From JABJOR01 sp965603075 (GTDB lineage Bacteria > Pseudomonadota > Alphaproteobacteria > Rhodospirillales > Casp-alpha2), in assembly GCA_965603075.1 (NCBI GenBank), contig CBFDBO010000002.1:186001-250000 (forward strand): 64,000 nucleotides of DNA. The letters are read 5' to 3'. Shown here piece after piece: positions 7,474 through 14,614 of this stretch (the stretch's first letter is position 1; every line of letters starts with the position of its first letter). The notes beneath the pieces were generated by a model. It was given only the letters and a program-made list of their open reading frames with translations. It made no database searches and was not told the origin of the DNA. The translations under genes and the position numbers were made by a program.

Positions 7474-9246
7474 ATGGCTTCATTTGAGACACATAATAGA
7501 ACGAGGGAGCACCGGGTTCGTGCCCGAATCCTTTACCCGTTCATTCTTGTTGTTTTATTTGTAATCGCCTCTTTTGTTTTCGCCACCTATGTTCACGAGG
7601 ATCGTACTCATAAGAAATTCCTAATCGAGAATGTAACTGTTGTGGATCGATTGTTCCACCAAGGCCTGGAAAAAGACGCCGCCACGATGTTTGCAGCTCT
7701 TAACTCAATTGCCTACGAAGAAAACCTAAAGACGGCATTTATAGGAAATAATCGAGACGAGTTATTGAAACGGGCATGGCCGATATACGATAACCTCAGA
7801 AAAAGATACGGAATTACACATTTTTACTTCACAGGACCGGACCGGGTTAATTTTTTGCGCGTCCATAAACCCAACCTGCACGGCGATGTTATTGACCGTA
7901 TTACCACAATGCGGGCGGCCTCTGCGCAGGAAAGCGCACGCGGTATTGAACTGGGACCTCTCGGCACTTTTACACTTCGAGTTGTCCTACCATGGTATAA
8001 CGGCAAAAAGTTGATTGGATATCTGGAATTAGGCGTTGAGATCAGCCATATCATTGAAGACGTTTCTAAAACTCTCGGCTTTGAGCTTCTTGTAATTGTA
8101 TATGACAAATTCCTCAAATCCCAACATTGGGAAAAAGGGAGAGAAATGCTTGGCCATGAGGATGATTGGAGGCGCTTTGGATCAACACTGGTTGTTGGGC
8201 GAGCCATGGAGGAAATTCCCAAACCGCTGGCTGATATTCTAGATAAGGGCGAATACACATACGATAAAGTTTTGCAGATAATTGATAAGGGCAGAAATCT
8301 GTATGTCGCCTTCCTGCCCCTTACAGATATTTCAAATCGCGAAGTGGGTGAGTTTATCGTTGTGCAGGATGTAACCAGCCTTCGGGCTAACTTTCGACAG
8401 ATTATGGGTATGATCACAATCCTCTCGATTCTTGTGGGAGGAATCGTGTTCGTAATCTTTTATGTTATCCTTGGTCGGGTCGATCGCGATTACAAGCGCC
8501 AGCGCGAAACTGAACTTCAACTATCTCGTGTTAATACCGAACATCAAAAAATCATCCAGGTGGAGAAACTTTCTGCTATGGGCCTGATGATTGGGGAGAT
8601 TGCCCACCAACTAAACAATCCTCTGGCTGGCGTGATCAATATGGCGCAGTTAGCCGAACGTGGCGTCAACGACCCGGAGCGCACTAAAAAATTGCTTGGT
8701 GAAATCACAAAAGCAGGAAAAGACTGTCACGCTTTTGTTAAGCGAATGCTCGAATTTACCAAGCTTACATGTTTTGATCGCAAGCAAACCGATATGTGTG
8801 TGCTCCTCAATGAGACACTTGCCCTGTTCAAGCAAAGCATCGGCAACCATACAAAGGTGGTATGCAATTTCCCGTCAGAATCCCCTATGCTTGATGTCGA
8901 CCCGGTTCTCATAGAGCATGCAGTGTTTAATCTTTTAGCAAATGCCGCACAGGCCAATCCGCCCGAAGGCATTATTACACTCTCGCTACAACCTGAATTT
9001 CAGGAAATTGATAATGTTGCAGGATGGAGCATTAGTGTTTGTGATCAAGGGCCTGGCTTAGCAGATGATATAAAAGAAAAGATATTCACGCCGTTTTTTA
9101 CCACTCGTACAGAAGGCACAGGGCTGGGCCTACCAGTGGTTCTACATGTAGCAATTCTTCATGAAGGGGAAATTACGATGACAAATATTGAGGGAGGTGG
9201 CGCGAATTTTGCATTGTGGTTACCTAATACAAGGAATCTTGAATGA
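7474..9246 (+). CDS. Sensor histidine kinase with a periplasmic Cache-type domain, NtrB/DctB class
   Basis: An in-frame TTG lies upstream at 7420. The ATG at 7474 is preferred because AGGA lies nine bases before it and the protein then opens just ahead of a basic patch (NRTREHRVRARI) and the first membrane helix. The 590-residue product has a periplasmic domain of about 275 residues with a Cache-like fold pattern (YGITHFYFTGPDRVNFLRVH and LGTFTLRVVLPWYNGKKLIGY). A second membrane helix near residues 318-345 follows. The kinase core has H-box GEIAHQLNNPLAG, N-box FNLLANAAQA, and G-boxes DQGPGL and GTGLGLPVV. Its stop overlaps the regulator start (ATGA). It probably senses a small periplasmic ligand linked to the respiratory operon downstream. 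Confidence 0.9.
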   Translation: MASFETHNRTREHRVRARILYPFILVVLFVIASFVFATYVHEDRTHKKFLIENVTVVDRLFHQGLEKDAATMFAALNSIAYEENLKTAFIGNNRDELLKRAWPIYDNLRKRYGITHFYFTGPDRVNFLRVHKPNLHGDVIDRITTMRAASAQESARGIELGPLGTFTLRVVLPWYNGKKLIGYLELGVEISHIIEDVSKTLGFELLVIVYDKFLKSQHWEKGREMLGHEDDWRRFGSTLVVGRAMEEIPKPLADILDKGEYTYDKVLQIIDKGRNLYVAFLPLTDISNREVGEFIVVQDVTSLRANFRQIMGMITILSILVGGIVFVIFYVILGRVDRDYKRQRETELQLSRVNTEHQKIIQVEKLSAMGLMIGEIAHQLNNPLAGVINMAQLAERGVNDPERTKKLLGEITKAGKDCHAFVKRMLEFTKLTCFDRKQTDMCVLLNETLALFKQSIGNHTKVVCNFPSESPMLDVDPVLIEHAVFNLLANAAQANPPEGIITLSLQPEFQEIDNVAGWSISVCDQGPGLADDIKEKIFTPFFTTRTEGTGLGLPVVLHVAILHEGEITMTNIEGGGANFALWLPNTRNLE

Positions 9247-10622
9247 CTGACACAGGTGCTGAGATGGCACAGAACATTCTAATTGTTGACGACGACAAAT
9301 ATGTACGAACCTTACTTGAAGGCGTTTTTTTGGATAAGCCTGCTCAGGCGCATCTTGCCAAAGATGCTGCGGAGGCACGAAGTTTATTTGCTTTGACGGA
9401 TTTCAATCTAATTATTATGGACCAACGCCTTCCCGATGGGAATGGCCTTGATCTATTGCGCGAAATGAGGGCTGAACACCCCCAACAAATAGCCATAATG
9501 ATTACGGGATATGCTGATGTACAAGACGCCATGCGTGCTGTCCGAGAGGGCCTCTTTGACTACCTGACAAAGCCCTTTGACAATCTGGAAGAACTGGAGG
9601 CTGTCGTCGAAAAAGCCCTAGAACTGGACCGGGCCTATCGCGAAATCAATAATTTACGAGAATCACTGGAAATCAGCAGTGCGATGCCTGTCCATATTGG
9701 TTATTCTTCGGCAGCGATAGCATTGCAAAAGCAAATTGCTCAGATAGCCCCTCTCGACATCACCGTTCTCATAGAAGGTGAAAGCGGCACAGGTAAGGAA
9801 ATTGCAGCTAGAAACCTCCATGCTCGTAGTGGACGTGCCAAAAGTCGGTTCCTTGAAGTCAACTGCGGCGCATTACCCGAACAACTTTTGGAGAGCACCC
9901 TTTTTGGTTATGAAAAAGGTGCCTTTACAGGGGCTGTTAAAACCACACCGGGTTATCTGGAAGAAGCCGATGGGGGCACGTTGTTTTTGGATGAAATAGC
10001 CGATATGAGCCCCAAACTCCAAAGTAATTTATTACGGGTGATTCAGGAACGCACCTTTACCAGACTGGGCAGCGCCAAGGTCTGCTCTAGCGATTTCAGG
10101 CTGATATGCGCAACAAATAAACGCCTTGCTGATGAAGTTAAGGAAGGTAATTTCCGTGAAGATTTGTTTTACCGTATCAACGTAGTATCCCTTGATATTT
10201 TACCTCTTCGTCAACGTGTTGCGGATATCGTGCCTCTCGCCGTACATTTTCTTGAACATTTCAATGCAAAGTTCGATAAGACAGTTGGCCCTCTGACACC
10301 TGAAGCTATAAATCTTCTTGAATGTTGCCCGTGGCCCGGAAATGTCCGTCAGTTGCAAAACACCATCGAAAGGGTTGTTGCTCTTCATTTCGGTGGTCCC
10401 GTCAATGCCTCCAATCTTGATGATATTTCCGATAGCCTCGTTGATGATGAAACGGATGATGGTGCTATTGTTTCCTACCAGAAGGAACGACAGGCTTTTG
10501 AGCGCGATTATCTGACGCGCCTACTTGAACAAGCTGGTGGCAACATGTCTGAGGCTGCCCGTCTGAGCGGCATTCCCCGTCAAAACCTGTACGTTCGTAT
10601 GAAACGTTGGGACCTGTCATAA
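9243..10622 (+). CDS. NtrC-family sigma-54-dependent response regulator
   Basis: The 459-residue protein has three standard domains. The receiver (residues 8-125) has acidic pocket VDDD and phospho-acceptor Asp60 in IIMDQRLPDG. The AAA+ domain (about 150-380) has Walker A GESGTGKE, the sigma-54-contacting GAFTGA loop, Walker B GGTLFLDEIADM, and R-finger region FREDLFYRIN. The C-terminal Fis-type helix-turn-helix is GGNMSEAARLSGIPRQNLYVRMKR. Start and kinase stop overlap (ATGA), so both partners are made together. A dyad that fits its binding site begins at its own stop codon, and a sigma-54 promoter follows 94 bp after the gene. It is therefore very likely the direct activator of the molybdoenzyme operon. 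Confidence 0.95.
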   Translation: MTDTGAEMAQNILIVDDDKYVRTLLEGVFLDKPAQAHLAKDAAEARSLFALTDFNLIIMDQRLPDGNGLDLLREMRAEHPQQIAIMITGYADVQDAMRAVREGLFDYLTKPFDNLEELEAVVEKALELDRAYREINNLRESLEISSAMPVHIGYSSAAIALQKQIAQIAPLDITVLIEGESGTGKEIAARNLHARSGRAKSRFLEVNCGALPEQLLESTLFGYEKGAFTGAVKTTPGYLEEADGGTLFLDEIADMSPKLQSNLLRVIQERTFTRLGSAKVCSSDFRLICATNKRLADEVKEGNFREDLFYRINVVSLDILPLRQRVADIVPLAVHFLEHFNAKFDKTVGPLTPEAINLLECCPWPGNVRQLQNTIERVVALHFGGPVNASNLDDISDSLVDDETDDGAIVSYQKERQAFERDYLTRLLEQAGGNMSEAARLSGIPRQNLYVRMKRWDLS

Positions 10623-10642
10623 AATCATGACACATGTCATGA
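10615..10642 (+). promoter_or_regulatory. Candidate upstream activating sites for the NtrC-type regulator
   Basis: TCATGACACATGTCATGA (10625-10642) is an 18-bp dyad with perfect eight-base arms around CA. An extra TGTCAT half-site at 10615-10620 overlaps the regulator stop codon and pairs with the ATGACA at 10627-10632. The dyad centre is about 108 bp before the start predicted for the sigma-54 promoter, a usual enhancer distance. The binding protein is inferred from position. Confidence 0.6.
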
Positions 10643-10715
10643 ATTAGTGACGCTTTCTTTGACATAATATCCTCCATATTAAGCAAGAACTCCCAGTTAT
10701 AGTGTGCCTCTGTGT

Positions 10716-10731
10716 TGGCACGAAGATTGCT
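10716..10731 (+). promoter_or_regulatory. Sigma-54 (-24/-12) promoter of the molybdoenzyme operon
   Basis: TGGCACGAAGATTGCT matches the sigma-54 consensus TGGCACG-N4-TTGC(A/T) at every fixed base with correct spacing. Transcription should start near 10742, leaving a leader of about 40 bases with a TGGAGA ribosome site before the ATG at 10782. Confidence 0.92.
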
Positions 10732-10781
10732 TTTATACCTTGTGTAAATAGAATTTTTTTAACACTGGCTGGAGATTCATT

Positions 10782-12083
10782 ATGAAACGTGCCGCATTAA
10801 TATTGGGCGTTGCTGCCCTTTTCGCAGGGCCCGCGTTTGCGGCTGATCCTGCAACTGTCGATTGGTCGAGTGTGCCAACAAACAATATCAAACTTTTTTA
10901 TCCTGGTCAGTCCACATATCAGTGGCTGCGCAGTCCCGAACATAAACGGGCCGACATGCAGACCAAAGAAGGCCAAGCTTGCGTTGCTTGCCACAAGGGA
11001 GAAGAAGAAGAAATGGGCAACAGGCTCGTTGTTGAAAATGACCTTGAGCCAATGCCTGTTGAAGGTAAAAGCGGTCTCATTGACCTGAAATTCCAAGTTG
11101 CCTATGACAATGAAGATGCTTATTTCCGCTTCCAGTGGAAAACCGATAATCCATATCCTGGATATGCACATCCATATTATCGCTATAATGGCGCAGAATG
11201 GAAAGCTTTCGGTTATCCAAAACTTGACGAAGTCGTTCAAGATGGCGACCAGCCTGGTATCTACGAAGATCGTATGTCTATGCTGATCGATGACGGTAAA
11301 GTAGAAAACTTTGCTTCACAGGGTTGCTGGGTAACCTGTCATGATGGCGAACGCGATAATCCTGATCTTCCCGATACAGCAGAGGTTAAAGCCAATCAGT
11401 TGTTTGCTAATCTGAAGAAAAAAGATGTTCGCAAATATCTGCCATCAACACGTACTGATGAAAATGCATCTTGGGATATGGGTAAAACCCCAGAAGAAAT
11501 CGCCGCTATAAAAGCCGCTGGTGGTTTCCTTGATCTGATGCAATGGCGTGGACACCGTTCAAATCCTGTTGGTATGTCCGATGACTTCTACGTCCTGGAA
11601 TATCGTAACAGCGATGCGGGTAAAAACCCATTCAGCTCAAACTCAAATAAAGAAACCCATACACCTAAGTTCATGTATGACGAAAAAGTGTTCGGCAAAA
11701 AATCTGTTGTCATTGGCGACATCCGCAAAATGGAAACAGCTTTGGTATTCGAAACCAACGCAGTTCCTTTCGATCCAAATGCGGACTGGAAAGAAGGCGA
11801 CATGATTCCGAAGTATCTGGTTAGTGCTGAAAAATCCAAAGGCTCTGCCAAAGATAACTATCGCTCCAAAGGCGTTTGGAAAGATGGCGTATGGACCGTT
11901 GTTTGGGCTCGTAAACTTGGCCTGACCAATTCTGATGACAAAGCCCTCGTAGAAGGCGGCGTCTATGATATTGGCTTTGCTACCCACGATGACAATATTA
12001 CCACCCGTGGTCACCATGTATCATTCCCATATTCAGTCGGGTTTGGTGCAGATGCTGATATCGTAGCGACCAAGCTCAAATAA
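10782..12083 (+). CDS. Periplasmic diheme cytochrome with ethylbenzene dehydrogenase-like heme-binding domain
   Basis: The 433-residue protein has a clear Sec signal peptide (cleavage after AFA at residue 20). A canonical heme c site CVACH lies at residues 67-71. A second, unusual site GCWVTCH at 182-187 has three residues between the cysteines (C-x3-C-H). The rest resembles the heme-binding gamma-subunit-like domain of ethylbenzene and dimethylsulfide dehydrogenases: beta-rich, with KFQVAYDNEDAYFRFQWKT early and GVWTVVWARKL plus IGFATHDDNITTRGHHVSFP near the end. It is the first gene after the sigma-54 promoter and is separated from the next gene by a hairpin. A role as periplasmic electron carrier for the molybdoenzyme is inferred from the operon. 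Confidence 0.8.
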   Translation: MKRAALILGVAALFAGPAFAADPATVDWSSVPTNNIKLFYPGQSTYQWLRSPEHKRADMQTKEGQACVACHKGEEEEMGNRLVVENDLEPMPVEGKSGLIDLKFQVAYDNEDAYFRFQWKTDNPYPGYAHPYYRYNGAEWKAFGYPKLDEVVQDGDQPGIYEDRMSMLIDDGKVENFASQGCWVTCHDGERDNPDLPDTAEVKANQLFANLKKKDVRKYLPSTRTDENASWDMGKTPEEIAAIKAAGGFLDLMQWRGHRSNPVGMSDDFYVLEYRNSDAGKNPFSSNSNKETHTPKFMYDEKVFGKKSVVIGDIRKMETALVFETNAVPFDPNADWKEGDMIPKYLVSAEKSKGSAKDNYRSKGVWKDGVWTVVWARKLGLTNSDDKALVEGGVYDIGFATHDDNITTRGHHVSFPYSVGFGADADIVATKLK

Positions 12084-12101
12084 ACTTGGTACATATTGGA
12101 C

Positions 12102-12129
12102 ACACCCGGTCTGGAGACAGATCGGGTGT
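12102..12129 (+). terminator. Hairpin between first and second genes of the respiratory operon
   Basis: ACACCCG pairs with CGGGTGT around a 14-base loop, followed by a pyrimidine-rich TCTCCTCTCTCTC rather than a pure T run. It may act as a partial terminator or 3' stabiliser that makes the first cytochrome more abundant than the later subunits. Confidence 0.5.
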
Positions 12130-12200
12130 TCTCCTCTCTCTCATTATTTATTTCATTCTTTTTTAAATTAATTAATACTCATTTTTAACAGGGGGTTAGC

Positions 12201-12797
12201 GTGAAAATAACCAATTACATCTCACCCCGGACAATCGCCATTCTCGGCGGAGTTGTTGCGGTTCTTCTTATTAGCTTTGTAATAGCTTATGAGCCCGTCA
12301 CTCGCAATTTCATCGCACAGGATGCCGTATGTAATTACTGTCATCTTAAATGGGAGTTCAATCCCGATGAGCGGCTGACAGCATCACGCGCCCACGGATC
12401 GAAAGAAGACCCCATTGGCACGCAGCCTACGTGCGTTGACTGTCACCTCCCTGAGGGCTTCATCAATACAACATATGCATACATGCATTTCCTCAGCTTT
12501 ACAGATTTATTTGGATACATGCGCGACCGTGATAGCGAACGTGCAGGCGATTGGATACCTCCACGTGCCGCTACGGCTTATCGGGTGCGCGACCGGATGT
12601 ATGAATACGACGGCAATACTTGCCGGACCTGTCACGTCGAGAGTGAAATCAAATTCACGCGTGATCGTGGTGTAAATGCCCACAAGCTTGCTCTGGAAGA
12701 ACAGAAAACCTGTATCGAATGTCACAATAACCTTGTTCACCGACCCGTCGATGTACGCAAGGATGCCTTTAAGAAAGTTGCTCCCGATGAAAAATAA
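12201..12797 (+). CDS. NapC/NirT-family membrane-anchored tetraheme cytochrome c
   Basis: The 198-residue protein begins with GTG at 12201, just after GGGGG. It has one N-terminal membrane helix (residues 11-30) and four heme c sites: CNYCH (44-48), CVDCH (78-82), CRTCH and CIECH in the C-terminal third. Length, single anchor and heme spacing match the NapC/NirT/NrfH family, which oxidises quinol at the periplasmic side and passes electrons to periplasmic reductases. Here it lies between a diheme cytochrome gene and a ferredoxin-NrfD-molybdoenzyme set. The operon therefore encodes two possible quinol-oxidising modules. That redundancy is unusual and may mean branched electron entry. Confidence 0.9.
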   Translation: MKITNYISPRTIAILGGVVAVLLISFVIAYEPVTRNFIAQDAVCNYCHLKWEFNPDERLTASRAHGSKEDPIGTQPTCVDCHLPEGFINTTYAYMHFLSFTDLFGYMRDRDSERAGDWIPPRAATAYRVRDRMYEYDGNTCRTCHVESEIKFTRDRGVNAHKLALEEQKTCIECHNNLVHRPVDVRKDAFKKVAPDEK

Positions 12798-12848
12798 TTC
12801 TGTCGCAACAAATAATCACATTCGGCCCCACACGTTCAGGAGCCCATT

Positions 12849-13652
12849 ATGAACAAAGACGCAAAAAACGAAGACGTAAAACAAGTCATCAACCAAGTTT
12901 CAAACCAAGTTTCAAACCGTAGGAATTTCGTGCAAAAACTTGTTGCCGGCGCTGGTGCTGTCACCGCAGCGGCCGTTGCATATGTGTTTACTTCCAAATC
13001 TGTTCCAGCCACTATCGTGCCACGGCAGAAACACTACGGCATGCTGATTGATACGCGAAAATGTATCGGCTGCCATTCCTGCAGTGTCGCTTGCAAGGCA
13101 GAATTCGATGTTCCATTGGGTGTCAACCGCTCCTGGGTAGAGTATACGGAAAAAGGGACTTATCCGAACGTCTCTCGAAACTTTCTACCAAGACTATGTA
13201 ATCATTGCCGCCATCCACAGTGTGTTGATGTTTGCCCAACCGGGGCAACATATAAACGCCCTCAGGACGGAATTGTGGTTGTTGATGGTGGTCTGTGCAT
13301 TGGTTGTAAATATTGCATTCAGGCTTGCCCCTACGATGCTCGATTCCTTAACCCTGTTACCGGAGTTGCTGAAAAATGCGATTTTTGCATTCACCGGGTT
13401 ACCAGGGGCCTCGTTCCTTCCTGTGTGAATTCATGTGTTGGCGGCGCCCGCATCTTTGGTGACCTCAGTGATCCTAACAGCGAAATCTCCCGTATGGTGG
13501 CAACCAACCCCGTTACTGTTCTCAGACCGGGCAAGGGGACAGAGCCACAGGTTTATTACATTGGGGCTGATCATTCTGACGAACACGAAAATAAACGGGG
13601 TTGGCAGGATGTTCGAGTCATAACCCACCGCAAAGAAAAAGGGAGAAGGTAA
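12849..13652 (+). CDS. Tat-exported ferredoxin subunit with four [4Fe-4S] clusters (PsrB/NrfC/TtrB type)
   Basis: The 267-residue protein has a twin-arginine signal (NRRNFVQKLVAGAGAVTAAA, residues 23-42). Sixteen cysteines then form four cluster motifs: CIGCHSCSVAC, CNHCRHPQCVDVC, CIGCKYCIQAC and CDFCIHRVTRGLVPSCVNSC. This is the electron-transfer subunit of CISM-type molybdoenzymes and links the membrane NrfD-like protein to the catalytic subunit in the periplasm. The N-terminus carries a duplicated QVSN repeat (12 bp twice, 12891-12914). The following gene begins two bases after its stop, so the two are coupled. Confidence 0.92.
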   Translation: MNKDAKNEDVKQVINQVSNQVSNRRNFVQKLVAGAGAVTAAAVAYVFTSKSVPATIVPRQKHYGMLIDTRKCIGCHSCSVACKAEFDVPLGVNRSWVEYTEKGTYPNVSRNFLPRLCNHCRHPQCVDVCPTGATYKRPQDGIVVVDGGLCIGCKYCIQACPYDARFLNPVTGVAEKCDFCIHRVTRGLVPSCVNSCVGGARIFGDLSDPNSEISRMVATNPVTVLRPGKGTEPQVYYIGADHSDEHENKRGWQDVRVITHRKEKGRR

Positions 13653-13654
13653 TC

Positions 13655-14596
13655 ATGCATGAACTAACTTGGGGCTTGCCTGTTATTGCTTATTTTTTCC
13701 TGGCCGGACTTGGCGCTGGCGCCATTGTCGTTAGCGGCTCCGTCCTGCTGCGTAAAGGTGGATTTGGTGCGTCACGTTTTGCGATTGCGCGGTGTGGTGC
13801 TCTGATCGGACCCCTCCCCGTTATGCTGGGTACTTTCTTGATTGTATTTGAACTGGGACAGCCATTCCGGGCTTTAAACTTGTTTCATCTTATCAACTTA
13901 TCACCGATGTCTATCGGCTCATGGTTCTTGAACGTGTTCATAATCCTGAGCACGTTATATGCAGCGACTTTTATATTGCCGTCTTCAGCGCCGGGTGATC
14001 GGTTATCAAAAATTAGACGTACCCTTGCCTGGATCTGTGTCCCCATGGGGATCGGTGTCGCCGTTTATACAGGCATCATGCTTGGTGCGATGCCAGCGCG
14101 ACCATTTTGGAACTCACCGATCCTTGCAGCGCTCTTTACTATTTCGGCCCTGTCTTCGGGTGTTGCCAGCATCATTCTGGCTGGGGTTTTCTTCAGAAGG
14201 GCAAGCAAAGATCCTGCCATTCGTGCTGATTATGACAATAGCAGTTATCTTCTGGTTAGCTCTGATGCCGTGTTGTTATCTGGGGAGTTAATGATTGTCT
14301 TTCTGTTCTTGATGTTTGGGCACTTAACTATTGGGGATATCAGATATTCAATGACTGCAATCCTACCGGGTGGAGAACTTTCCGTTTTGTTTTGGGGGCT
14401 GGTAGTCGGTGTTGGTCTGGTCATTCCGTTCGTTGTTGAAATGTTCCAAGTCACGCCGAAACTGCTCTACAATCGAGAATTCAAATCACATGTCTTCCTC
14501 GAGGTCACAGCACCTTTGGCTATCTTGATTGGAGGCTTCGCATTGCGCTATGTAATAGTTGTCGCCGGTCAGATAACAGCCCCAACAACACTTTAG
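13655..14596 (+). CDS. NrfD/PsrC-type polytopic quinol-oxidising membrane subunit
   Basis: The ATG at 13655 is chosen because GGGAGAAGG lies just before it and the protein then begins with HELTWGLPVIAYFFLAGLGAGA, the typical NrfD opening. The 313-residue product has about eight membrane helices and no cofactor motif, as expected for NrfD/PsrC. These proteins bind quinol near the periplasmic face and deliver electrons to the ferredoxin subunit. It follows the ferredoxin gene at once and precedes the molybdoenzyme gene by 18 bp. This is the membrane anchor through which the operon would draw on ubiquinol or rhodoquinol. Confidence 0.9.
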   Translation: MHELTWGLPVIAYFFLAGLGAGAIVVSGSVLLRKGGFGASRFAIARCGALIGPLPVMLGTFLIVFELGQPFRALNLFHLINLSPMSIGSWFLNVFIILSTLYAATFILPSSAPGDRLSKIRRTLAWICVPMGIGVAVYTGIMLGAMPARPFWNSPILAALFTISALSSGVASIILAGVFFRRASKDPAIRADYDNSSYLLVSSDAVLLSGELMIVFLFLMFGHLTIGDIRYSMTAILPGGELSVLFWGLVVGVGLVIPFVVEMFQVTPKLLYNREFKSHVFLEVTAPLAILIGGFALRYVIVVAGQITAPTTL

Positions 14597-14614
14597 AAAT
14601 GCTTGGAGAAAATC

